DNA of 12,444 nt from Collinsella aerofaciens (GCA_030841765.1 JAUUSS010000071.1:1-12444), one strand, 5' to 3'; positions 1-7,133 are shown, counted from the stretch's first letter. Numbers and translations: made by a program. Notes: generated by a model from the letters alone, not told the origin.

Positions 1-396
1 GTCACCCCTGTGGAAAAGGTTTTTGATAACGGAGGGGATGCTCTTGGCGCCCTTAGCGGTCACGTCGATAAAGTCGGGCGAACGCACGAGCTTATCCTCG
101 TCGACGTACTTGCGGACCGCACGAAGCGTCTCTTTGTCGTCGCGCGTCGAAAACGTAAAGTGACCGTTGTCCTTGGTGAAGATGGCAAAACGCGTAATCT
201 TCTTGGTGCCGCGCAAAACCTCGGCGGCAATATAGTCGACCTCGTCCCACGGGATTTGAATATAATCCTCGGGATTGCGCTCGTTATAGTACTCGAACGC
301 CTTATTGCCCACCATCACGTTACCGTGGCTGGTAAGCCCCATCAGGCAGGTTGCCGGCGTTGCCAGATCGACCTTGCTGTTCTGAGATTGCGCCAT
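1..396 (-). CDS. DUF956 family protein (ManO-like), 3' end cut off by window edge
   Basis: The reading frame runs on the minus strand from the ATG at 394-396 to the window edge without a stop, giving 132 residues. It begins MAQSQNSKVDLATPATCLMG and contains GNVMVGNKAFEYYNE, a stretch around IPWDEVDYIAAEV, and a basic end near KNLFHRG. This is the pattern I associate with DUF956, a small soluble family encoded at the end of mannose-PTS operons (manO in Lactobacillus casei). The family is about 115-125 residues long, so nearly all of the protein is probably here. A GGAGGG lies about 11 bases upstream of the ATG. The gene follows manZ after 120 bases, separated by a terminator-like hairpin, so it is probably expressed by read-through at a lower level than the transporter. 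A role in controlling the PTS is suspected for the family but is not shown by this sequence. The plus-strand frame over the same stretch is a shadow. Confidence 0.8.
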   Translation of the reverse strand, partial: MAQSQNSKVDLATPATCLMGLTSHGNVMVGNKAFEYYNERNPEDYIQIPWDEVDYIAAEVLRGTKKITRFAIFTKDNGHFTFSTRDDKETLRAVRKYVDEDKLVRSPDFIDVTAKGAKSIPSVIKNLFHRGD

Positions 397-410
397 ACGC
401 GCCTCGCCCT

Positions 411-460
411 CCAATAAAAACAATCGGACCGCATCCAGTGTACCCACCGGGTGCGGTCCG
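411..460 (-). terminator. Intercistronic hairpin after manZ, likely (partial) terminator
   Basis: CGGACCGCATCC at 425-436 pairs with GGGTGCGGTCCG at 449-460, a 12-bp stem with one G-U pair and a 12-base loop. Read on the minus strand it is followed by ATTGTTTTTATTGG (424-411), a T-rich tract. It sits between the manZ stop and the DUF956 start, so it probably terminates or attenuates the PTS transcript. Confidence 0.75.
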
Positions 461-516
461 TTTCAATGGCTCAAAAGCCCTTACCTAGCAACTCTCGGTC
501 TTAAGCCGAAGCGTGC

Positions 517-1437
517 TTACATGAAGCCACAGAAGCGACCGATGATGCCGACGGCGAAGAGAGCCAGGATGATGACGATCGGGCTAACCTTCTTCTTGAG
601 GAGCTTGCAGACCAGCAGGGTCAGGCACACGGCGGCAAGGCCGGGGATGAGCTGATCGAGGTTACCCTGGAGCGTGGTGACCTTCATCTGATCAAGGGCG
701 GTAGCACCGACGGAGTTGTACATCGTCAGCGCTTCCTTGATACCCTCGGAACCGGAGGGCAGGCTAGCCCAGTCGATAAAGGCGCCAGCAGACTGCTTGA
801 CCGTGGAGACGATCGGGGTGAAGGAAATGGACACCCAGCGCTCGACCAGGGCGCCGATGATGAACATACCCAGGATGGAAGCGCCCTCGGTGACCTTGCC
901 CATCAGACCGCCGGAGAGGTCCTTGGCGATAGAGGAGCCGACCTTGTAGCCAAACTCCTGTGTGTACCACAGGAAAGCGTAACGGATGATGTTCCACGCG
1001 AAGAAGAACAGCAGCGGACCGACGATGCTGCCGGACATGGCCAGGGAAGCGCCCAGAGCGCCCAGAATCGGGCGAAGGGTGAACCAGAAGACGGGGTCAC
1101 CGACGCCGGCGAGCGGGCCCATCATACCGACCTTGACGCCCTGGATGGCGACGTCATCGATCGGAGCACCGTTGGCGCGCTCCTCCTCGAGGGCGAGGGT
1201 AACGCCAATGACGGGGGCGGAAACATAGGGGTGGGTGTTATAGAACTCCAGGTGGCGCTTAAGAGCGGCAATCTGGTCATCCTTGCTGGTGTAGAGCTTC
1301 TTGATCGCAGGGATCATTGCGAAACACCAGCCGCCGTTCTGCATACGCTCGTAGTTCCACGAGCCCTGAAGGAACTGATGACGGAAGCAAACCTTCTTAC
1401 GGTCAGCCTTGGTGAGCTGAATCTTGTTCTCTGCCAT
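517..1437 (-). CDS. manZ: PTS mannose family transporter subunit IID
   Basis: This is the membrane EIID subunit of a mannose-family (Man) PTS. With EIIC it forms the sugar channel, typically for mannose, glucose, glucosamine or related hexoses. The 306-residue protein has the family's signatures: QGSWNYERMQNGGWCFAMIP (res 24-43), RHLEFYNTHPYVSAPVIGVT (61-80), LALEEERANG (81-90) and GPLAGVGDPVFW (107-118). Hydrophobic helices follow around 122-155, 184-198 and 266-300. I start at the ATG at 1435-1437, about 12 bases after AGGAGG. A GTG three codons upstream lies almost on top of that site and is less likely. The gene begins 16 bases after the manY stop. Between WVSISF (201-206) and DQLIPGL (261-267) the protein is about 30 residues longer than E. 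coli ManZ as I recall it, so it has an enlarged loop. Confidence 0.96.
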   Translation of the reverse strand: MAENKIQLTKADRKKVCFRHQFLQGSWNYERMQNGGWCFAMIPAIKKLYTSKDDQIAALKRHLEFYNTHPYVSAPVIGVTLALEEERANGAPIDDVAIQGVKVGMMGPLAGVGDPVFWFTLRPILGALGASLAMSGSIVGPLLFFFAWNIIRYAFLWYTQEFGYKVGSSIAKDLSGGLMGKVTEGASILGMFIIGALVERWVSISFTPIVSTVKQSAGAFIDWASLPSGSEGIKEALTMYNSVGATALDQMKVTTLQGNLDQLIPGLAAVCLTLLVCKLLKKKVSPIVIILALFAVGIIGRFCGFM

Positions 1438-1453
1438 ATGTATCACTCCCCTC

Positions 1454-2272
1454 CTACTCGTAATCGTTCAGAATGTCGCCGAGCGGGTCGCCGGAGCCAC
1501 CGCCCATGCCGCCACCCTGCTTGGCCAGATCCTTAAGGCCAAGGTAGATGAGGGCAAGGGAGATGCCGATGAGGCCAAGGGCGATCAGCGTGAGCTGAGG
1601 GATGGCAGCAAGGACAAAGCCGAGGATAAAGAACGGCCAGGTCTCCTTGGTGGCCATCATGTTGATGACCATGGCGTAACCGACGGAAGCGACCATGCCG
1701 CCGCCGACGGCCATGCCGCCGGACAGCCAGTCGGGCATAGCGTTAAGCGCGTTGGTAACAGCCTCGGCCGGGATGACGCACAGAAGTACTGCCGGGATGG
1801 CGATACGAAGGCCCTGCATGAGGATGGCAGCGTACTGCCAGCGCTCGATGCCGGAGAAGTCGCCCTTCTCGGCGCAACCGTCCATGGCGTGAGCGATAGC
1901 GGTAGCAATGGTACGGCAGATCATGGTCAGGAACAGACCAGCGACCGACAGCGGGACGGCGACGGCGATGGCCGCGGTAACGGCCTTGGCCGAATCAGTG
2001 GCGCCGCCGTTGAGGGCGAGCACCATGATGATCGAAGAAGCGACCGAGGCCAGAGCGGCGTCAGGCGCGACGGCGGCGCCGACGTTAGCCCAGCCAAGGG
2101 CCATCATCTGGAGCGAACCGCCCAGGAGGATGCCCTCCTGAAGGTGACCGGTTACGAGACCGATAAGCGTGCATGCCACGAGCGGCTGATGGAACTGGAA
2201 CTCATCCAGAATGCCTTCCATACCGGCAAGCAACGCGACAATCGCAACAAGCAGAATAGTGATTGCAGACAT
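1454..2272 (-). CDS. manY: PTS mannose family transporter subunit IIC
   Basis: This is the polytopic EIIC subunit, which with EIID forms the membrane channel of the mannose-type PTS. The 272 residues are close to E. coli ManY (266 residues by memory). They carry conserved blocks: GILDEFQFHQPLVACTLIGL near the start, GGSLQMMALGWANVGAAVAP with DAALASVASS (about 51-80), GLRIAIPAV (about 155-163) and VGYAMVINMM near 205. Most of the chain is hydrophobic. The C-terminus ends in a glycine-rich, then acidic tail (GGGMGGGSGDPLGDILNDYE), probably cytoplasmic. AAAGGAGG stands about 10 bases before the ATG, and the gene follows the manX stop by 18 bases. It belongs to the same operon as manX and manZ and needs both for activity. 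Confidence 0.97.
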   Translation of the reverse strand: MSAITILLVAIVALLAGMEGILDEFQFHQPLVACTLIGLVTGHLQEGILLGGSLQMMALGWANVGAAVAPDAALASVASSIIMVLALNGGATDSAKAVTAAIAVAVPLSVAGLFLTMICRTIATAIAHAMDGCAEKGDFSGIERWQYAAILMQGLRIAIPAVLLCVIPAEAVTNALNAMPDWLSGGMAVGGGMVASVGYAMVINMMATKETWPFFILGFVLAAIPQLTLIALGLIGISLALIYLGLKDLAKQGGGMGGGSGDPLGDILNDYE

Positions 2273-2290
2273 GTATCGGACCCTCCTTTA

Positions 2291-3280
2291 CTATGCTTGA
2301 GCGGCCAGTTCGGCCTTAGCTTTCTTCAACATGGCGTCGAGATCCTCGGAGGCATCCGAAGGAACCTTGCGGACCTCGAACTTGACGCCCTTGGCCTTGA
2401 GGGCCTCGAGGGTCTTAACGTCGTCATCGCCCATAGCGACGGCGTTGGTGACGACGACCTTGCCCTTGGAGTGAGCCATGGAACCGATGTTGACTTCCTT
2501 GATGTCGACGCCGGCCTCGATGGCCTTGAGCAGATCCTGCGGGTTCTCGAAGAGCAGCATGGCCTTGGTGTCACCAAAACGCGTGTCCTTGACGACCTCA
2601 GCCATCTTCTTGATGGGCACGACGTTGGCATGGACTCCCGGAGGGGCAGCCTGCTCGATCATGGTCTTGCGGAGCTCGTCGTGAGCAACGCCGTCGGAAA
2701 CCACGATGATGCGGTTGGGGTTGATCTGCTTGGTCCACGTGGTGGCCACCTGACCATGCAGCAGACGGGTGTCGATACGGACGTGGGCGATCTTGATGTG
2801 CCCGTCGCCGATGACCGTTCCCGGAGGGATGGCGCCTGCAGGAGCAGCGGCGGCCACAGCCGGCTTCTTCTCCTCGGGCTCCAGAGACTCGGGCTTGACA
2901 CGCACGCCAGCCTTAGCCTCAGTCACGAGATGTTTTGCGATCGCATGTGCAGTGTTCTTTGCGTCAAAGCGCTGCGAATATGCCTCAATGAGCATAGGCA
3001 GGTTGACACCGGTGACGATAGCCCAGGAATCGTGGCCCTCGATGAGTCCGCTGATCTGGTTGAACGGCGTGCCGCCCCACAGATCAACGAGGAAGAGCAC
3101 CTGCTCCTGGTCCTCGAAGGAAGCGACTGCTTCCTCGACCTTGGCACGGAAATCGTCGGGGCCCATGCTCGGCTCGAGCGAGACCACGGCAACAGACGGC
3201 TGATCGCCAAAGACCATCGAGCCCGTCTGCTTGATTCCAGCTGCCAAGTCCCCGTGGCTAGCAAGAACAATACTTACCAT
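2291..3280 (-). CDS. manX: PTS mannose family EIIAB component (fused IIA and IIB)
   Basis: This cytoplasmic EIIAB protein takes phosphate from HPr on its IIA domain, moves it to the IIB domain, and phosphorylates sugar entering through EIIC/EIID. The 329 residues divide into IIA (about 1-125), an Ala/Pro/Glu/Lys-rich linker (about 126-155) and IIB (about 158-325). The IIA active histidine is His9 in VSIVLASHG, and LFLVDLWGGTPFN is the family's second IIA motif. The IIB active histidine is His175 in RIDTRLLHGQV, followed by RIIVVSDGVA and APPGV. The fusion matches E. coli ManX rather than organisms with separate IIA and IIB. AGGAGG at 3288-3293 is 7 bases from the ATG at 3280, which makes this start better than the GTG one codon upstream. 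It is the first gene of manXYZ-DUF956. No general PTS genes (HPr, EI) or dedicated regulator lie in the window. Confidence 0.97.
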   Translation of the reverse strand: MVSIVLASHGDLAAGIKQTGSMVFGDQPSVAVVSLEPSMGPDDFRAKVEEAVASFEDQEQVLFLVDLWGGTPFNQISGLIEGHDSWAIVTGVNLPMLIEAYSQRFDAKNTAHAIAKHLVTEAKAGVRVKPESLEPEEKKPAVAAAAPAGAIPPGTVIGDGHIKIAHVRIDTRLLHGQVATTWTKQINPNRIIVVSDGVAHDELRKTMIEQAAPPGVHANVVPIKKMAEVVKDTRFGDTKAMLLFENPQDLLKAIEAGVDIKEVNIGSMAHSKGKVVVTNAVAMGDDDVKTLEALKAKGVKFEVRKVPSDASEDLDAMLKKAKAELAAQA

Positions 3281-3343
3281 CACATAACCTCCTTTTTGTC
3301 TACGTATTTCCTACACGACATGAAAGGAGTATACCTGTTTGGA

Positions 3344-3379
3344 TTGTGGAATTATAGCTAAATTCGCAAAAGGTTGGAT
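3344..3379 (-). promoter_or_regulatory. Probable promoter of the manXYZ operon
   Basis: On the minus strand a perfect TATAAT (+ strand 3351-3356) stands about 70 bases before the manX ATG. The hexamer 17 bases further upstream (ATCCAA, 3374-3379) is a poor -35, so the promoter probably depends on an activator. Transcription would start near 3344 and give a leader of about 60 bases. Confidence 0.55.
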
Positions 3380-3382
3380 TAT

Positions 3383-3392
3383 TTGTTTAAAC
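3383..3392. repeat. TTGTTTAAAC copy 1, candidate operator for manXYZ
   Basis: This contains the perfect 8-bp palindrome GTTTAAAC (3385-3392), centred near -45 relative to the inferred manX transcription start, immediately upstream of the weak -35. The same ten bases occur again at 3545-3554. Position and repetition suggest a regulator site; the regulator is unknown. Confidence 0.4.
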
Positions 3393-3544
3393 GTCTAAGT
3401 TTGTTACAAATCGATTACATTGCTGGTTTACAGCTCATTGCCTGCTAAAACGTGATTTGCTGATTGTTTTCAAAGACATATAAAGGTGCACCGTTCGTTA
3501 AGACCGCTTTTAGGTGAATCCCAATGCGTCTGCGTGCCACCATT

Positions 3545-3554
3545 TTGTTTAAAC
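3545..3554. repeat. TTGTTTAAAC copy 2, candidate distal operator
   Basis: This is the second copy of the ten bases found at 3383-3392, 162 bp further upstream of manX. It includes GTTTAAAC at 3547-3554. A related GTTTAGAAC follows at about 3585-3593. Paired sites at this distance would fit looping or cooperative binding, but this is inferred from position only. Confidence 0.35.
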
Positions 3555-3617
3555 AGACATGACTTGACTAACCGAAGCAAATATGTTTAGAACTCTAGCC
3601 CATGTAGACATTAGATG

Positions 3618-4046
3618 TTAGGCGATGTGGAGAGGGTTGGCGGCGTCGACGGCATCGGGGGCGTCGGAGAGGCCGTCAGGAGCAGCGTCTGCCGGGTCCT
3701 CGTCGGGGGTCTCGATCTGTTTGATCATGACCTCCTGGCCCTGCAGCAGGTATGTTTCACCGCTGCCGCAATGGGGGCAAGTCTTGCCGTGCTCGACCGT
3801 CGCGTAGTCGCGGCCGCACGCCTCGCAATGCGTCACGGCGTCGACAGGCTCCACAAGAAGCTCCGCGCCCTGCGCGATAGGCTTTTTATCCGCCGCCCAG
3901 CGCCAAGCGTCGAGTAGTAGATCGGGGACGACGCCCGAGACCTCGCCCAGCAGCAGCGTGACGCTCGAAACGCGACGCACGCCATGAGCGCGCGCCACAT
4001 TCTCAACATCGCGAATGATGTGATAGACGATTCCGAGCTCGTGCAC
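3618..4046 (-). CDS. hypA: Hydrogenase/urease maturation nickel metallochaperone HypA
   Basis: HypA delivers nickel to [NiFe]-hydrogenase precursors (and urease in some bacteria), working with HypB. The 142-residue protein starts MHELG, the family hallmark in which the N-terminal amine and His2 bind nickel. A zinc-ribbon follows with two CxxC pairs: Cys74/Cys77 (CEAC) and Cys90/Cys93 (CPHC). LLLGEVSGVVPDLLLDAW (31-48) is also typical. The start is a GTG at 4044-4046 with AAGGA about 7 bases upstream; the MHELG sequence fixes it. Family members usually have about 113-120 residues. Here an extra tail of some 30 residues (from about 112) is rich in Asp, Ala and Pro and has no obvious fold. No hypB or hydrogenase structural gene is in the window. 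It lies 194 bases downstream of the large oxidoreductase on the same strand. Confidence 0.95.
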   Translation of the reverse strand: MHELGIVYHIIRDVENVARAHGVRRVSSVTLLLGEVSGVVPDLLLDAWRWAADKKPIAQGAELLVEPVDAVTHCEACGRDYATVEHGKTCPHCGSGETYLLQGQEVMIKQIETPDEDPADAAPDGLSDAPDAVDAANPLHIA

Positions 4047-4058
4047 TTTTAATTCCTT

Positions 4059-4080
4059 CCGCCGTTCTACCGAACGGCGG
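4059..4080 (-). promoter_or_regulatory. hypA: Hairpin touching the hypA ribosome binding site
   Basis: CCGCCGTTC at 4059-4067 and GAACGGCGG at 4072-4080 form a perfect 9-bp stem with a 4-base loop. On the minus strand the 3' arm runs straight into AAGGA and the GTG of hypA. There is no T-tract, so it does not look like a simple terminator. It may limit access to the ribosome site; this is inferred. Confidence 0.45.
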
Positions 4081-4131
4081 TCGGCTTGACGCTGCGCGAG
4101 CCCCAGACGGGCGATCTGCCTTTCAATCGTC

Positions 4132-4156
4132 GGGCATGGGCAAAAGCCCTATGCCC
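4132..4156. other. Hairpin downstream of the Fe-S/FAD oxidoreductase gene
   Basis: GGGCATGGGC (4132-4141), an AAAA loop, and GCCC-T-ATGCCC (4146-4156) form a 10-bp stem with one bulged T. It lies 85 bases after the oxidoreductase stop codon. Neither strand has a good T-run after it, so it may be a weak terminator or an mRNA-stabilising structure rather than a classical terminator. Confidence 0.4.
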
Positions 4157-4240
4157 TCCTCTTTCAAGGCACCTCGCCACGCCTGGGACTCGCTCGCTGT
4201 CCAACCGCTCTCTGCACCGTTCTCCTGCTTGTTGCGTTTC

Positions 4241-7018
4241 TTACTTCTTCCCGAATTTGATCTTGATGGCGCGCTTGAGCGCGTACTTGCCCAGGCTTGG
4301 AAGCTTTTGCTCGTATTTGACCATCGTGGAGCACTCGGGGCGGTCGCGATCCAGATGGATGGCGTCGAACGCGCACTTGGTGGTGCACAGGCCGCAGCCG
4401 ATGCACTTGTTGGGGTCGACGATCGAGGCGCCGCAGCCCAGGCAGCGGGCGGTCTCGGCGCGCACCTGCTCCTCGGTAAAGGTCTCAACATACTCGCTAA
4501 ACGGCGCGGCCTTCTCGCGCTCGCGGTCCACATGCGCAACCTCGCGGCTCGCGTTGTCGTAGCTCTCGAGCACAACGTCGTCGCGGTCGAGCGCGGTGTA
4601 GCGGCGCTGATTGCGGCCGATGGTGAGCGTGGAGCCCGGCTGCACAAAGCGATGGATGGACACCGCGGCCTCGTGGCCGGCGGCGATAGCGTCGATGGCA
4701 AAGCTGGGGCCGGTGTAGACGTCGCCGCCCACAAAGATGTCTGGCTCGGCGGTCTGGTAGGTCTGGGGATCGGCAAGGGCACCCTGGCCGCGGCCGAGCT
4801 CCACCTTGGAGCCAGCCAGCAGGTCGCCCCACACAATGGACTGGCCAATCGACATGACGACACGGTCGGCATCGATACGGCGCAGATCGTTCTCGTCGTA
4901 CTCGAGCGCAAAACGGCCCTCGTCGTCAAAGACACGCGTGCAGCGCTTGAAGGTGATACCGCACACACGACCGGCCTCGTCCAGGTGAATCTCCTTGGGG
5001 CCCCAGCCGCAGCTGATGTGAGCGCCGTCCTCAACGGCCTCGCGACGTTCTTCCTCGCTGGCGGGCATCTGGGCCTCGCTCTCCAGGCAGAACATCTCAA
5101 CGTGCTCGGAACCCAGACGGCAGGCGTTGCGCGCGACATCGATAGCCACGTTACCACCGCCCACCACGATGGTACGGCCGGGCAGCGCGTCGATCTTGCC
5201 ACTGTTGACCTCGCGCAAAAAGTCGACGGCCACGGTCACGTCCTCGGCATCCTCACCCGGAATGCCGGCAAGGCGGCCGCCCTGGCAGCCAATGGCAACG
5301 TAGAAGGCCTTAAAGCCCTGTGCGCGCAGCTCGTCGAGCGTCACGTCGCGACCGACTTCCACGCCATAGCGGAACTCGGCACCCATCAGGCGAATGACCT
5401 CGACCTCGGCCTCGATAACATCCTTCTGCAGCTTAAAGCTGGGAATGCCGTAGGTAAGCATGCCGCCCGGGTGCTCGTTCTTCTCGAACACGACGGGCCT
5501 GTAGCCCTTCTCGGCCAGATAAAAGGCGCAGGACAGACCGGCCGGACCGGCGCCGATGATGGCGATCTTCTGGTCGAAGCCGCCGGCACGCGTTGGGGTC
5601 ACCACAGGTGGGACATAGCGGGTCGCGGCATCCAGATCGCGCTGGGCGATGAACTTCTTGACCTCGTCGATGGCCACGGCGGCGTCCACACGGCCGCGGG
5701 TGCAGGCATCCTCACAGCGGCGGTTGCACACACGGCCGCAGATAGCGGGCAGCGGGTTCTCGCGCTTAATGAGTGCTAGGGCCTCGTCATAGCGACCCTG
5801 CGCCGCGAGCTTCAAATAGCCCTGAACGGCAACGTGCGCGGGGCAGGCCGTCTTGCAGGGAGCGGTGCCGGACTCGTGCGTCTCGATGCGGTTGTCGTTG
5901 CGGTAGTTGGGCGACCACTTGGTGTGGTCCCACTTGGTGGCATCGGGCAGCTCCTGGCGCGGATACTCGGGCACCTGTCCACCGGCCTTTTTGCTACAGA
6001 GCTTCTGGCCCAGTTTGGCGGCGCCGGCCGGACACACCTCAACGCAGCGACCGCAGGCCACGCACTTGTCCTTCTCGACCTTGGCGACATAGGCCGAGCG
6101 TGACAGGTTGGGCGTGTTGAACAGCTGAGAGGTGCGCAGGGCATAACACACGTTGACGTTGCAGTTGCAGATAGCGAAGATCTTGTTCTCGCCGTCGATA
6201 TTGGTGATCTGGTGCACAAAGCCGTTGTCCTCGGCCTGGCGCAGGATGTCGTAGACCTCGTCGCGCGTCACGTAATGGCCGCGGTCGGTCTCAACCACAT
6301 AGTCGGCCATATCGCCCACGGCAATGCACCAGTCGGCGGGGTCGTCGGCGCAGCCCTCACCCATCACGCGACGGCTCGCGCGGCAGCTGCAGGTGCTGGC
6401 GGCATATTTGCCATCGTATTTGTCGAGCCAGTGCTCGATATGCTCGATCGGCACCGAGGTGCTCGCGGCGTCGATGGCCTTCTCGACCGGAATGACGTGC
6501 ATGCCGATGCCGGCGCCACCGGGCGGCACCATCGGCGTAGCCTTGGACAGCGGCCCCTTGGACGCCTGCTCAAAGAACTTGGCATAGACCGGGTGCTCGT
6601 CGAGCTGGCTCACGCGCATGTTGAGGAACTCGGCAGAGCCCGGCACCAGCATGGGCAGCACCCACTGCTTGGCGCGCTCGGGGTTTTCCCAGTTGTACTC
6701 GAGCAGACCCGTGTAGCTCATGTCGTCGAGCATCTTCTCGATATCGGCCTCGGGCATGCCGGTGAGCTTGGCCATCTCGGGCAGCGTATAGGGACGGCGC
6801 ATCTTCATCTTGCAGAGCACCTCGGCCTGCTCGTCGGTCGCGGCCTCGGCAAACGACCAGTACTCGTAGCCCAAGAGCTCGTCGCGATGAAGCAGACGGT
6901 TGGTGCAGTGCTCGCACAGCTTGACGATGGCCTCGCGCGGATGCTCCGGCAGCGGCGGCACGAACTCCGAACCGATGTCGGGCTCGGTGTAGCTAATCCC
7001 CGGTCCGTTGAGAATCAT
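4241..7018 (-). CDS. Multidomain Fe-S/FAD/NAD(P)-binding oxidoreductase (GltD-like)
   Basis: A 925-residue redox protein, probably cytoplasmic since no membrane helix or signal peptide is seen. The N-terminal part (about 1-300) has C35EHC38, then CSCR (Cys210/212), Cys223, Cys231 and a CNC group (Cys284/286/291), a cysteine pattern I recall from a poorly described Fe-S family. A ferredoxin motif follows (Cys319/322/325/329). A GltD-type region comes next: cysteines 388, 392, 427, 431, 435 and 439, the FAD loop GAGPAG (489-494), the NAD(P) loop GGGNVAIDVAR (620-630) and IFVGGDVYTGP (761-771). A C-terminal ferredoxin motif has Cys872/875/878/882, preceded by Cys859/862. I start at ATG 7016-7018 with AAGGGA about 6 bases upstream; the frame continues 33 codons further but those look unlike coding sequence and would overlap the operator region. 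No glutamate synthase large subunit is nearby, so glutamate synthesis is unlikely. The substrate is unknown. The gene is divergent from a TetR gene. Confidence 0.9.
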   Translation of the reverse strand: MILNGPGISYTEPDIGSEFVPPLPEHPREAIVKLCEHCTNRLLHRDELLGYEYWSFAEAATDEQAEVLCKMKMRRPYTLPEMAKLTGMPEADIEKMLDDMSYTGLLEYNWENPERAKQWVLPMLVPGSAEFLNMRVSQLDEHPVYAKFFEQASKGPLSKATPMVPPGGAGIGMHVIPVEKAIDAASTSVPIEHIEHWLDKYDGKYAASTCSCRASRRVMGEGCADDPADWCIAVGDMADYVVETDRGHYVTRDEVYDILRQAEDNGFVHQITNIDGENKIFAICNCNVNVCYALRTSQLFNTPNLSRSAYVAKVEKDKCVACGRCVEVCPAGAAKLGQKLCSKKAGGQVPEYPRQELPDATKWDHTKWSPNYRNDNRIETHESGTAPCKTACPAHVAVQGYLKLAAQGRYDEALALIKRENPLPAICGRVCNRRCEDACTRGRVDAAVAIDEVKKFIAQRDLDAATRYVPPVVTPTRAGGFDQKIAIIGAGPAGLSCAFYLAEKGYRPVVFEKNEHPGGMLTYGIPSFKLQKDVIEAEVEVIRLMGAEFRYGVEVGRDVTLDELRAQGFKAFYVAIGCQGGRLAGIPGEDAEDVTVAVDFLREVNSGKIDALPGRTIVVGGGNVAIDVARNACRLGSEHVEMFCLESEAQMPASEEERREAVEDGAHISCGWGPKEIHLDEAGRVCGITFKRCTRVFDDEGRFALEYDENDLRRIDADRVVMSIGQSIVWGDLLAGSKVELGRGQGALADPQTYQTAEPDIFVGGDVYTGPSFAIDAIAAGHEAAVSIHRFVQPGSTLTIGRNQRRYTALDRDDVVLESYDNASREVAHVDREREKAAPFSEYVETFTEEQVRAETARCLGCGASIVDPNKCIGCGLCTTKCAFDAIHLDRDRPECSTMVKYEQKLPSLGKYALKRAIKIKFGKK

Positions 7019-7079
7019 GGTTGTCCCTTCTCTTGCCACAGCCCGACGAGGCCGCAGCGCCCCTCTTTTTTTGCAGGCC

Positions 7080-7095
7080 GGGCATGCCCCATGCC
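7080..7095. other. Palindromic hairpin in the oxidoreductase leader
   Basis: GGCATG-CCC-CATGCC (7081-7095) is a perfect inverted repeat with a 3-base centre, overlapping the 10-bp palindrome GGGCATGCCC (7080-7089). It lies between the TetR-type palindromes and the oxidoreductase start, so it would be in that gene's 5' leader. No function can be assigned. Confidence 0.35.
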
Positions 7096-7110
7096 GTTCA
7101 CCCGCCATTG

Positions 7111-7125
7111 TTGACATTGTGTCAA
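7111..7125. promoter_or_regulatory. Candidate TetR operator 1 (TTGACATTGTGTCAA)
   Basis: This is a perfect inverted repeat, TTGACA-TTG-TGTCAA, in the divergent region between the oxidoreductase and tetR genes. It has the same 6-3-6 layout as the palindrome at 7134-7148, centre-to-centre 23 bp. Its left half equals a consensus -35 hexamer, so binding here would be expected to block a promoter. Confidence 0.65.
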
Positions 7126-7133
7126 AAATAGTA

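Larger units (their letters stand above)
3281..3617. other. Non-coding AT-rich region between manX and hypA
   Basis: These 337 bases hold no convincing gene on either strand; the long plus-strand frame crossing part of them is a shadow of the PTS genes. The composition is clearly richer in A and T than the flanking genes. Contents are the manX ribosome site (3288-3293), the TATAAT near 3351, two TTGTTTAAAC repeats, and the end of the hypA transcript. I see no strong hairpin with a T-tract after hypA, so hypA transcription may run on into the manXYZ promoter region. Confidence 0.7.

Noticed and set aside
10..417. 135-codon open frame on the plus strand
   Set aside because: It is antisense to the DUF956 gene, which has a ribosome site, family motifs and PTS operon context.
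1424..3361. 645-codon open frame on the plus strand
   Set aside because: It lies antisense across manY and manX, has no ribosome site or recognisable domains, and is explained by GC-rich codon bias of the real genes on the other strand.
4136..5779. 547-codon open frame on the plus strand
   Set aside because: It is antisense to the Fe-S/FAD oxidoreductase, whose cofactor motifs are unmistakable; the translation has no coherent domain.
7019..7117. 33-codon N-terminal extension of the oxidoreductase, including a CPAC motif
   Set aside because: The extension would cover the leader hairpin and reach operator 1, whereas the ATG at 7018 has a good ribosome site and begins plausible protein sequence.
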